NCBI RefSeq assembly: GCF_000364625.1
Contig: NZ_KB822601.1
Span: 186,001 to 250,000, forward strand
Direction of reading: 5' to 3'
DNA: 64,000 nucleotides
From: Pseudomonas thermotolerans DSM 14292
GTDB lineage: Bacteria; Pseudomonadota; Gammaproteobacteria; Pseudomonadales; Pseudomonadaceae
Shown here: one piece after another, positions 47,895 to 55,687 of the stretch
Layout: every line of letters begins with the position of its first letter
Numbering within the stretch: position 1 is the stretch's first letter
Notes under the pieces: model-generated
What the model was told of the DNA's origin: nothing
What the model saw: the letters and a program-made list of their open reading frames with translations, nothing else
Databases searched by the model: none
Made by a program: the position numbers and the translations under genes

Positions 47895-48796
47895 TTGAAG
47901 ACGTAGAACAGGTTGGGCTCGCTGACCAGGTAGAGGTTGCCCTCGTCGTCGCTGGTCAGCCCCTCTGCCTGCGGGACGAAGCGCTTCAGGCCGTGCTGGC
48001 CGCGCAAGAGCGACAGACTGCTGATCGGCTCGCCGTCGGCGTTCAGCTCCAGGGCCAGGCGCGACTCGTCGGAAAGCGCCAGCAGGTGGCCGGTGCGGAC
48101 GTCGTAGTGCAGGCTGGAGATATCGCGCACGAACAGCCGCGCATCGCGCTGCGGATCGTTGGCCACGTGCACCGCGAACGGCTGCTGCGGGTCCAGCAGG
48201 GGGAAGCCGCGGATCTCGTAGATGCGCACCGGGTCGCGTTCCTTGGCCACGAACAGGCGGTGCCCCTGCGGGTCGTAGGCCAGCCCCTCGAAGCCCTTGT
48301 TGCCGTTGGTGCCGATGCCCAGGCTGATCTGCTGGCCGGCGGAGGCGTCTAGCTCGCGGGTCTGCTCGTCGATCTGCACCCTGACCAGGCGCTGCTCGCG
48401 TTCGTCGCTGATCACGTAGACCCCGGGGCCGATGTACTCGACCGCCTCCGGGTCCACGAAGCCGCGTAGGGCGATGCGCCGCAAAATACGGCCGTCCAGG
48501 GACAGCTCGACCAGCTGCATGTCGCGGTTGGTGACGGTGAACAGGCTCTTGCGGTCCGGATCGTAGGTAAGCGCCGAGACATCCTCCAGATCCTCCAGCT
48601 CCAGGCCGTCGATCACCACCCGGTAATCCGGCAGCCACAGCGACACGTCCTTCCAATGGGCCTCGTGGTGCCACTCCTGGACGGTAAACCAGGCACGCTC
48701 GTAAAGACGGAATTCCTTGGCCGCGACGGCCAGCAGCAGCAGGACCACCAGCCCCAGCAGGGCGAGCAGGCTCTTGAGAGTGAAGCGTGAAGACAT
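47879..48796 (-). CDS. SdiA-regulated-type beta-propeller protein, membrane anchored (copy 1)
   Basis: The protein has an N-terminal membrane anchor (LKSLLALLGLVVLLLLAVAA) followed by an SdiA-regulated/YjiK-type domain, predicted as a five- or six-bladed propeller in the periplasm. Blades carry repeats such as DVSALTYDPDRKSLFTVTN and KGFEGLAYDPQGHRLFVAKE. The protein ends SEPNLFYVFKKKAE. ATG 48796 gives 305 residues; ATG 48841 would add 15. A second copy lies at 49394-50311, with carO between them. CarP of P. aeruginosa, a propeller linked to calcium response, is a possible relative. Confidence 0.8.
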   Translation of the reverse strand: MSSRFTLKSLLALLGLVVLLLLAVAAKEFRLYERAWFTVQEWHHEAHWKDVSLWLPDYRVVIDGLELEDLEDVSALTYDPDRKSLFTVTNRDMQLVELSLDGRILRRIALRGFVDPEAVEYIGPGVYVISDEREQRLVRVQIDEQTRELDASAGQQISLGIGTNGNKGFEGLAYDPQGHRLFVAKERDPVRIYEIRGFPLLDPQQPFAVHVANDPQRDARLFVRDISSLHYDVRTGHLLALSDESRLALELNADGEPISSLSLLRGQHGLKRFVPQAEGLTSDDEGNLYLVSEPNLFYVFKKKAE

Positions 48797-48945
48797 CCGT
48801 GGCGCTCGCGGCGAGAAGAAGGTCAGTGGAGTCATGCGCAACAGAACCCTGAGTGATGATTCCCCTCAGCCGGCATCAAGCCCGACCAAGCATTACGGGC
48901 CCCAGGTGGGCCCGCCCCCTTCCCGAAGGAGGGAGCGGACGGCGC

Positions 48946-49296
48946 TCACTGCACCAGCTCGACGATGTCCACGTCGATCTCGCGGCCGGTCAGGTCGCGC
49001 TCCACCTCGCCGGTCAGCTTGACCGTGGCACTTTCGGAGATCTGCTGCGGCGGCCAATCGTCGTCGTCGATCTCCACCTGGATGGTGCCGGTGGCGTCCT
49101 TGAACTCGTACTTATCGCCTTTCAGGCGCTTGACGATCTGCCCGGTGAGTACCACCGGCGTGTCGTCGGGGGCCTCCAAGGCAGCGGCGACGGTGGTCAC
49201 CTGCGGCGTGTTGCTCGGGCCAGTGTAGCCGCCGGCAGCGAAGGCCGAGGCGGACAGCAGCGGAACGAACAGCAGGGCTAGAGCTTTGGGTTTCAT
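48946..49296 (-). CDS. carO: BOF/YgiW-type periplasmic OB-fold protein, CarO-like
   Basis: The 116-residue protein has a signal peptide cleaved near ASAFAAGGYTG and a single bacterial OB-fold (about 35-116) with the pattern VVLTGQIVKRLKGDKYEFKD and a C-terminal VTGEV-like strand (VKLTGEVERDLTGREIDVDI). In PAO1 the gene in this neighbourhood (PA0320) is carO, a calcium-induced OB-fold protein; the symbol is transferred by resemblance and position. YgiW in E. coli is linked to stress tolerance. Confidence 0.82.
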   Translation of the reverse strand: MKPKALALLFVPLLSASAFAAGGYTGPSNTPQVTTVAAALEAPDDTPVVLTGQIVKRLKGDKYEFKDATGTIQVEIDDDDWPPQQISESATVKLTGEVERDLTGREIDVDIVELVQ

Positions 49297-49393
49297 GAGA
49301 AGGATCCCCTATCGGTGGTTGACGGGATCAGCTTAGGTCGGTCACCTGAACCCAGCCTTAACGGGCCCTTAAGCCAGGCTTAAATCGCCGGCT

Positions 49394-50311
49394 TCAGCCT
49401 TCGGCCGCGGCCTCGCCGCCCCTGCGGAACACGTAGAACAGGTTCGGCTCGCTGACCATGTAGATGGTGCCCTGCTCGTCGATGGCCACCCCCTCGGCGC
49501 GCGGAATGCGGTTGTCCAAGCCGTTGAAGCCGCCGATCAGGCTGATGAAGCTGACCGGCTCGCCCTCCTCGTCCAGCTCCAGAAGCAGCCGGGACTGCGC
49601 CGAGAGCACCAGGATGTGCCCGGTGCGCGGGTCGACGCTGAGCGCCGAAAGGTTGCGCAGACCCAGGCTGTCATTGGGCAGCGGCTGCATCCGCCCGGCA
49701 AAGCGCGTGGCGCCGTTGCCCGGCCAACTGAACACGGACAGCGGCGAGCGCTCCTTGCCGAGCAGCAGGCGCTGGCGCGCCGGATCCCAGGCGACGCCCT
49801 CGAAGCCCTTGTTGCCGGAATCGGGGAAGCCGAGGTCGATCTCCTGGGTCTGCGCGACGTCGATCTCCCGGGTCTGCGCGTCCAGCGTGAAGATCGCCAG
49901 GGTCCGCCGGCGCTCGTCGGTGATCGCCAGATGTCCGTCGGCGAGCACCGCCACGCCCTCCGGGTTGGCGAAACCGCGCAGCGGGATGCTGCGCAGCACC
50001 TCGCCGGAGAGGCTCAGTTCGACGAGCTTGGGGTTGCGCCCGGTGACGGTGAACAGGGTGCCGCTGGTCGGGCTGTAGCTGAGGTCGGAGGTCTCGTCCT
50101 CGTCCAGCCCGGCCAGCGGCTTGGCCTGGATCACCGCCTGGTAACCCGGCAGCCAGATGCTCGCGGCGCGCTCGGCCTCGCTGAGGGTGAGCTCGCGCAG
50201 CCAGATCCGCGCCTGGTCGTCGAGGTGGAAGGCCCGCCCACCGGCGATCAGGGCGGTCAGCAGAAACAGGCAGGCCAGCCAGCGGGGGCGGCGCAGAAAG
50301 GAAAGCGGCAT
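49394..50311 (-). CDS. SdiA-regulated-type beta-propeller protein, membrane anchored (copy 2)
   Basis: A 305-residue paralogue of the gene at 47879: N-terminal anchor (PRWLACLFLLTALIAGG), the same blade motifs (SDLSYSPTSGTLFTVTGRNP, NKGFEGVAWDPARQRLLLGK) and a nearly identical end (MVSEPNLFYVFRRGG). ATG 50311 is chosen because it places a short positive N-region before the hydrophobic segment; the frame extends to 50362. Two copies around carO suggest a tandem duplication. Confidence 0.82.
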   Translation of the reverse strand: MPLSFLRRPRWLACLFLLTALIAGGRAFHLDDQARIWLRELTLSEAERAASIWLPGYQAVIQAKPLAGLDEDETSDLSYSPTSGTLFTVTGRNPKLVELSLSGEVLRSIPLRGFANPEGVAVLADGHLAITDERRRTLAIFTLDAQTREIDVAQTQEIDLGFPDSGNKGFEGVAWDPARQRLLLGKERSPLSVFSWPGNGATRFAGRMQPLPNDSLGLRNLSALSVDPRTGHILVLSAQSRLLLELDEEGEPVSFISLIGGFNGLDNRIPRAEGVAIDEQGTIYMVSEPNLFYVFRRGGEAAAEG

Positions 50312-50484
50312 GGCGATGACACCGGCAGTGGATGGGAAGAAACTAGACCACCCGATGACCATCTGGTTGCATCGGGCCTCCAGCCTAGGCCGGTATCGAT
50401 GAAAAAATCGTGAACGGGGCGCTCGCGCCGCCGGGGGAAGCGCACCCTGTCCGGCGCCCCCGGACAGGGCGCGTCGCCTGCGCC

Positions 50485-51150
50485 TTACAGCACCCGGCCG
50501 TGGAAGCGCGGCTGGCCGACCAGCTCCAGCACCAGCTCGGCGCCGGAGCGCAGCGGGCCGACGCCGGCCGGAGTGCCGGTGGACACCACGTCGCCGGCCT
50601 GCAGGCTGAAGTGCCCGGCGATGTGCTGGATCAGCGGCACTATGGGGTAGAGCATGTCGCGGCTGTTGCCGTCCTGACGCACCTCGCCGTCGATGGTCAG
50701 GCGGATGCCGATGTCGGCGGGGTCGGCGATGGCGTCGCCGGGCACGAAGGGAGCCAGCACGAAGGCGCCGTCGAAGGCCTTGGCCAGTTCCCAGGGGTAG
50801 CCCTTCTCCTTGAGCTTGGCCTGCACGTCGCGCAGGGTCAGGTCGAGGGCCGGGGCGTAGCCGGAGATGGCGTCGAGAACCTCCTCCCTGCTCGGCTTGC
50901 GCGACAGCGGCTTGCCGATCAGCACGGCGATCTCCGCCTCGTAGTGCACCGCCCCACGGTCCTGGGGAATGGCGAAGCCGCCCTCCAGAGGCACCACGCA
51001 GCTACCGGGCTTGATGAACAGCAGCGGCTCGCTGGGCACCGGGTTGTTCAGTTCCTTGGCGTGCTCGGCGTAGTTGCGGCCGACGCATACCACCTTGCCC
51101 ATGGGAAAATGAATGCGGGTGCCGTCGCTGTACTGATGCTGGTAGCTCAT
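50485..51150 (-). CDS. fumarylacetoacetate hydrolase family protein
   Basis: This 221-residue protein has the C-terminal FAH fold shared by acylpyruvases and oxaloacetate decarboxylases (FAHD1-like). The metal-binding Glu residues lie in the segment VHYEAEIAVLIGKPL (about 68-82), and GRNYAEHAKELNN (about 24-36) is a typical N-terminal motif. It lies downstream of the D-2-hydroxyglutarate dehydrogenase, in the same direction, with a 78-base gap. The exact substrate is unknown. Confidence 0.9.
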   Translation of the reverse strand: MSYQHQYSDGTRIHFPMGKVVCVGRNYAEHAKELNNPVPSEPLLFIKPGSCVVPLEGGFAIPQDRGAVHYEAEIAVLIGKPLSRKPSREEVLDAISGYAPALDLTLRDVQAKLKEKGYPWELAKAFDGAFVLAPFVPGDAIADPADIGIRLTIDGEVRQDGNSRDMLYPIVPLIQHIAGHFSLQAGDVVSTGTPAGVGPLRSGAELVLELVGQPRFHGRVL

Positions 51151-51228
51151 TGGGATTCCTCCGGGGCTGCAAGCTCCGGTCCGCGGGGACTGCCCCCCCG
51201 CGGCTCCTGGCGGGACGCTTGCGCGTGC

Positions 51229-52623
51229 TTAATTGTTGAAGATCTTGCCGGGATTCATGATGCCGTTCGGGTCGAATACCGCCTTGATGGCCTTCATGTA
51301 GGCGATCTCGGCCTCCGAGCGACTGTAATGCAGATAGTCGCGCTTGGTCATGCCCACGCCGTGCTCGGCGCTGATCGAACCGTTGTACTTCTGCACGGTC
51401 TCGAATACCCACTTGTTGACCGTGGCGCACTTGGCGAAGAACTCGTCCTTGTCCATCTGCTCGGGCTTGAGGATGTTCAGGTGCAGGTTGCCGTCGCCGA
51501 TGTGGCCGAACCAGACCACCTCGAAGTCCGGGTAGTTGGCCTCGACGATGGCGTCGATGTCCCTAAGGAAGGCCGGCACCTTGCCGACGGTGACCGAGAT
51601 GTCGTTCTTGTACGGGGTCCAGTGGCTGATGGTCTCGGAGATGTACTCGCGCAGCTTCCAGAGGTTCTGCAGCTGCTGCTCGGACTGGCTCATCACCCCG
51701 TCGAGCACCCAGCCCTGCTCCACACAGTGCTCGAACACCGCCAGGGCCTCGTTGGCCACCTCCTCGGTGGTCGCCTCGAACTCCAACAGGGCGTAGAACG
51801 GGCAGTCGGTCTCGAAGGCGCGCGGCACGTCGCCGCGGGCCAGCACCTTGGCCAGCGCCTTGTCGGAGAAGAACTCGAAGGCGGTCAGGTCCAGCTTGCT
51901 CTGGAAGGCGTGCAGCACCGGCATGATGGCCTCGAAGTCCGGCGTGCCGAGGACCATGGCGGTGAGGTTCTTCGGCGCACGCTCCAGGCGCATGGTGGCC
52001 TCCACCACGAAGCCCAGGGTGCCTTCGGCGCCGATGAACAGCTGGCGCAGGTCGTAGCCGGTGGCGTTCTTGATCAGGTCCTTGTTCAGTTCCAGCAGGT
52101 CGCCCTTGCCGGTGACCACCTTGAGGCCGGCCACCCAGTTGCGGGTCATGCCGTAGCGGATCACCTTGATGCCGCCGGCGTTGGTGCCGATGTTGCCGCC
52201 GATCTGGCTGGAGCCGGAGGAGGCGAAGTCCACCGGGTAGTACAGGCCCTTCTCCTCGGCGAACTGCTGCAGCTGCTTGGTCACCACGCCCGGCTGGCAG
52301 ACCACGGTGCGGTCGTATTCGTTGAAGGCGAGGATGCGGTTCATGTAGTCGAAGGCCACCACCACCTCACCGTTGGCCGCCACCGCGGCGGCGGACAGCC
52401 CGGTGCGACCGCCAGAGGGCACCAGGCCGATGCGGTGCTCGTTGGCCCAGCGGACGATGGCCTGGACCTGCTCGATGGTCTTCGGGAACACGATGGCCAG
52501 CGGCGCCGGCGCGAAGTGCTTGGTCCAGTCCTTACCGTAGGTGTTGAGGGAGTCGGCGTCGGTCAGCACCTTGCCGGGCTCGACCAGGGTCTTCAGCGCT
52601 TCGATCTGGGCAGCGTGGGTCAT
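51229..52623 (-). CDS. D-2-hydroxyglutarate dehydrogenase (FAD-linked)
   Basis: The 464-residue flavoprotein has a PCMH FAD-binding domain (about 45-225) with VPSGGRTGLSAAAVA and the SSGSSQIGGNIGTNAGG segment, and a C-terminal GlcD/D-lactate dehydrogenase-type domain with the metal-binding HIGDGNLHLN and AEHGVG motifs. The position next to serA supports conversion of D-2-hydroxyglutarate, made by SerA, back to 2-oxoglutarate; this link is established for the orthologue in Pseudomonas. ATG 52623 gives the usual length; ATG 52647 has a good AGGGTG site and cannot be excluded. Confidence 0.9.
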   Translation of the reverse strand: MTHAAQIEALKTLVEPGKVLTDADSLNTYGKDWTKHFAPAPLAIVFPKTIEQVQAIVRWANEHRIGLVPSGGRTGLSAAAVAANGEVVVAFDYMNRILAFNEYDRTVVCQPGVVTKQLQQFAEEKGLYYPVDFASSGSSQIGGNIGTNAGGIKVIRYGMTRNWVAGLKVVTGKGDLLELNKDLIKNATGYDLRQLFIGAEGTLGFVVEATMRLERAPKNLTAMVLGTPDFEAIMPVLHAFQSKLDLTAFEFFSDKALAKVLARGDVPRAFETDCPFYALLEFEATTEEVANEALAVFEHCVEQGWVLDGVMSQSEQQLQNLWKLREYISETISHWTPYKNDISVTVGKVPAFLRDIDAIVEANYPDFEVVWFGHIGDGNLHLNILKPEQMDKDEFFAKCATVNKWVFETVQKYNGSISAEHGVGMTKRDYLHYSRSEAEIAYMKAIKAVFDPNGIMNPGKIFNN

Positions 52624-52697
52624 CTGCGGAACTCTCAAACGGTTCATGGTCACCCTGAGCACGCTTCATCGTGCGGGGGTGGGGCTTTCGGGGGGCC

Positions 52698-52713
52698 CGT
52701 ATGCTAGCATACG
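52698..52713. promoter_or_regulatory. perfect 16-base palindrome in the serA promoter region
   Basis: CGTATGCTAGCATACG is a perfect palindrome, flanked by G and C runs that almost extend the symmetry. It lies 102 bases before the serA ATG and 75 bases before the dehydrogenase start. It contains TATGCT, a -10-like hexamer, on both strands. It could be an operator or two overlapping divergent -10 elements. Confidence 0.5.
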
Positions 52714-52814
52714 CCCCCCGTTAATCGCGCCCGCCAGAGGGTGTTCCGACTTGCGGGACCGGCCCTCCCCCTCCGGCCGACCAGACCTTTCTACCGGGAT
52801 CGACAGGTACGCAG

Positions 52815-54047
52815 ATGAGCAGCAAGACCTCTCTCGACAAGAGCAAGATCAAGTTCCTTCTCCTCGAAGGTGTGCATCAGAACGCGGTGGACACCCTGAA
52901 AGCCGCCGGCTACAGCAACATCGAGTATCTCAAGACGGCGCTGTCCGGCGACGAGCTGAAGGAAAAGATCGCCGACGTGCACTTCATCGGCATCCGCTCG
53001 CGTACCCAGCTCACCAAGGAAGTCTTCGACTGCGCCAAGAAGCTGATCGCCGTCGGCTGCTTCTGCATCGGCACCAACCAGGTGGACCTCAAGGCCGCCC
53101 GCGAGCGCGGCATCGCGGTGTTCAACGCGCCCTACTCGAACACCCGCTCGGTGGCCGAACTGGTGCTCGGCGAGGCCATCCTGCTGCTACGCGGCATCCC
53201 CGAGAAGAACGCCTCTTGCCACCGCGGCGGCTGGATCAAGAGCGCTGCCAACTCCTACGAGATCCGCGGCAAGAAGCTGGGGATCATCGGCTACGGCTCC
53301 ATCGGCACCCAGCTGTCGGTGCTGGCCGAGGCTCTGGGCATGCAGGTCTACTTCTACGACGTAGTGACCAAACTGCCGCTCGGCAACGCCCAGCAGGTCG
53401 GCAACCTCCACGAGCTGCTCAGCATCGCCGACATCGTCACCCTGCACGTCCCCGAGCTGCCGTCCACCAAGTGGATGATCGGCGAGAAGGAAATCCGCGC
53501 GATGAAGAAGGGCAGCATCCTGATCAACGCCTCGCGCGGCACCGTGGTGGAGCTGGACGCCCTGGCCGCGGCGATCAAGGACGAGCACCTGATCGGCGCC
53601 GCCATCGACGTGTTCCCGGTCGAACCGAAGTCCAACGACGAAGTGTTCGAGAGCCCGCTGCGCGGCCTGGACCGGGTGATCCTCACCCCGCACATCGGTG
53701 GCTCCACCGCCGAGGCGCAGGCCAACATCGGCCTGGAAGTGGCCGAGAAGCTGGTCAAGTACAGCGACAACGGCACCACCACCTCGGCGGTCAACTTCCC
53801 GGAAGTGGCCCTACCGTCGCACCCCGGCAAGCACCGTCTGCTGCACATCCACAAGAACATCCCCGGGGTGATGAGCGCCATCAACCGGGTGTTCGCCGAC
53901 AACGGCATCAACATCTCCGGTCAGTTCCTGCAGACCAACGAATCGGTCGGCTACGTGGTGATCGACGTGGACGCCGCCTACTCCGACCTGGCCCTGCAGA
54001 AGCTGCACGAGATCGAGGGCACCATCCGTACCCGCGTGCTGTTCTGA
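52815..54047 (+). CDS. serA: D-3-phosphoglycerate dehydrogenase
   Basis: SerA oxidises 3-phosphoglycerate to 3-phosphohydroxypyruvate, the first step of serine synthesis, and can reduce 2-oxoglutarate to D-2-hydroxyglutarate. The 410-residue protein has the NAD-binding GIIGYGSIGTQLSVLAEALG (about 156-175), the catalytic Arg in INASRGTVVE, Glu in FPVEP and His in LTPHIGGST (about 290-298). A C-terminal ACT domain (about 335-410) binds serine for feedback inhibition. Confidence 0.97.
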   Translation: MSSKTSLDKSKIKFLLLEGVHQNAVDTLKAAGYSNIEYLKTALSGDELKEKIADVHFIGIRSRTQLTKEVFDCAKKLIAVGCFCIGTNQVDLKAARERGIAVFNAPYSNTRSVAELVLGEAILLLRGIPEKNASCHRGGWIKSAANSYEIRGKKLGIIGYGSIGTQLSVLAEALGMQVYFYDVVTKLPLGNAQQVGNLHELLSIADIVTLHVPELPSTKWMIGEKEIRAMKKGSILINASRGTVVELDALAAAIKDEHLIGAAIDVFPVEPKSNDEVFESPLRGLDRVILTPHIGGSTAEAQANIGLEVAEKLVKYSDNGTTTSAVNFPEVALPSHPGKHRLLHIHKNIPGVMSAINRVFADNGINISGQFLQTNESVGYVVIDVDAAYSDLALQKLHEIEGTIRTRVLF

Positions 54048-54065
54048 GCCGTCAAGCGGACAGTA

Positions 54066-54093
54066 AAAAAGGGAGGCTGCGGCCTCCCTTTTT
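54066..54093 (+). terminator. bidirectional intrinsic terminator after serA
   Basis: GGGAGGC (54071-54077) pairs with GCCTCCC (54082-54088) around TGCG, with A and T runs on the two sides. It can end the serA transcript and the convergent transcript of the DUF4399 gene. Confidence 0.93.
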
Positions 54094-54113
54094 CGTTTTT
54101 CCTGCCGCCCGCG

Positions 54114-54548
54114 TCACTTCACCGTGACGGTGATCTTCTCGGAGACCACCGGCGGGTCGAACGGCACGTGGTTCTTGTCGCCCACCACCAGCTGCAGGGT
54201 GTGCTTGCCAGGCGTCAGGGTGACCTCGGTCTCGGTCTGCCCCTTGCCGAAGTGGCGCACCGCGTCGGAGGTCGGCAGCGGCTGATCGAGGGCCGGCATC
54301 TGGTCGACGTCGATCAGCAGGTGATGGTGGCCGGTGTCCGGCACGTCCACCCCGGCCGGCGCCACCCCCATGCCCTTGAGGCCGAACTTGACGGTGAAGG
54401 TCTGGTCCACCTCGGCGCCGTCGGCCGGCTCGATGAAGTACACCTGGGCGCCAGCGGGCGCCGAGGTGCGCGGCACTTCGGCCTGGACGGAGGCAATGCC
54501 GGCGAACAGCGCGGCACTCAGACAGACGCTAGGCAACAGGAATTTCAT
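54114..54548 (-). CDS. DUF4399 periplasmic protein
   Basis: The 144-residue protein has a Sec signal peptide (cleavage near VQAEVPRT) and one DUF4399 domain with the pattern AQVYFIEPADGAEVDQTFTV, a His-rich TGHHHLLIDVDQ segment (about 72-83) and a C-terminal Ig-like strand. The His cluster might bind a metal, but the function is not established. A 27-base gap separates its start from the upstream DUF523 gene on the same strand. Confidence 0.85.
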   Translation of the reverse strand: MKFLLPSVCLSAALFAGIASVQAEVPRTSAPAGAQVYFIEPADGAEVDQTFTVKFGLKGMGVAPAGVDVPDTGHHHLLIDVDQMPALDQPLPTSDAVRHFGKGQTETEVTLTPGKHTLQLVVGDKNHVPFDPPVVSEKITVTVK

Positions 54549-54575
54549 GTTGTTTTGCTCCTTGCATGGCTGGAA

Positions 54576-55106
54576 TCAGGACTGGACCTGAATGGCGCTC
54601 GGGACTGCCCCGGGTTCAGCGACATCCAGCTCGGCCAGGGCTTGGGCAGCCTCGGCCAGCTGGTCTTCGTTGAACACCCGGATCCCGGCGCGACGCAGCA
54701 GCGCGGCGGTAACACCTTCGCCGGCCACCCGACGGCCTGTGAAGCTGCCGTCGTAACCCTCAAGATTACCGCAAGATGGGCTGCGCGCCTTGAGCACGGC
54801 AATCCGCACCCCGTGTTCCTCGGCCAGCTCGAGGGCGCGCCGGGCACCGGCCAGGAAGGCGGCGGTGACATCGATGCCCTCGATGCTCAGTACCGGCAGG
54901 CGGCCATCCAGCACGGCCGCCCCCTGGGCTCCGGGGATTTCCGCCGGCGGCCGCGGGGTCGGCAGGCCACCGGCCACCTCCGGGCAGATCGGCACCACCC
55001 GGCCTTCCGCCTGCCAGCGCGCCAATGGCTCCAGCGGCCCGTTGCTGCCGCCGTCGTAGCGCACCCGCTCGCCGAGCAGGCAGCGGCTGACCAGGATCTT
55101 GTGCAT
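54576..55106 (-). CDS. DUF523 domain protein
   Basis: The 176-residue protein begins MHKILVSRCLLGERVRYDG, the typical DUF523 start with Cys9, and carries VPICPEVAGGLPTPRPPAEI (about 38-57) and the second conserved Cys motif ARSPSCGNLEGYDGSFTG (about 107-124). The three Cys residues suggest a metal or Fe-S site. The function is not known. The start at 55106 is chosen over a longer frame that lacks conservation. Confidence 0.88.
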   Translation of the reverse strand: MHKILVSRCLLGERVRYDGGSNGPLEPLARWQAEGRVVPICPEVAGGLPTPRPPAEIPGAQGAAVLDGRLPVLSIEGIDVTAAFLAGARRALELAEEHGVRIAVLKARSPSCGNLEGYDGSFTGRRVAGEGVTAALLRRAGIRVFNEDQLAEAAQALAELDVAEPGAVPSAIQVQS

Positions 55107-55162
55107 GGGACGCTCTCGATTCAGTGCGTGGGACTGTTCAGCATAGGCCAGGCCGGCGCGCT

Positions 55163-55630
55163 TCAGGCCCCGGACTGCACCTGGCGTAGCAGGCGGGTGA
55201 GGGTGCGGTCCAGGGCATTGGCGAAGGCCTGGCGGTCGCGCTCGCCGTATGGGGGCTGGCCACCGCCGACCTGACCCTGCTCGCGCAGGTCGGTGAACAG
55301 ATTGCGCACCGCCAGGCGCTCTCCCATGTTGCGCTCGTCGAACTCGCGGCCGCGCGGGTCCAAGACGGCGACCCCCTTCTTCACCAGCCGGTCGGCCAGG
55401 GGCACGTCGCTGCAGATCACCAGCTCTCCGGGCTGGGCATGTTCCACCAGATAGTCGTCGGCGGCGTCCGGGCCGCTGGGCACCACGATCAGCCGCACGC
55501 AGGCGAAGGCCGGCTTGCTCTGCCCCTGACCGGCCACCAGGACCACCTCGAAGCGGCGCTTGAGGGCGAACTTGACGACTTGGTCCTTGGCCGCCTTGGG
55601 ACAGGCGTCGGCATCGATCCAGACACGCAT
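55163..55630 (-). CDS. YaiI/YqxD family protein (UPF0178)
   Basis: The 155-residue protein belongs to the PIN-like UPF0178 family. It begins MRVWIDADACPKAAKDQV with the conserved acidic DADACP motif and has the GPDAADDYLVEHAQPGELVI and CSDVPLADRLVKKGVAVLDPRG segments. Acidic residues at the N-terminus resemble a nuclease active site, but no activity is established. Confidence 0.9.
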   Translation of the reverse strand: MRVWIDADACPKAAKDQVVKFALKRRFEVVLVAGQGQSKPAFACVRLIVVPSGPDAADDYLVEHAQPGELVICSDVPLADRLVKKGVAVLDPRGREFDERNMGERLAVRNLFTDLREQGQVGGGQPPYGERDRQAFANALDRTLTRLLRQVQSGA

Positions 55631-55687
55631 GGAGAATCCTGCAGGAGGGAAAGCGGGCGGCCAGTCTGGCCCGGCCGCCCACGCAAC

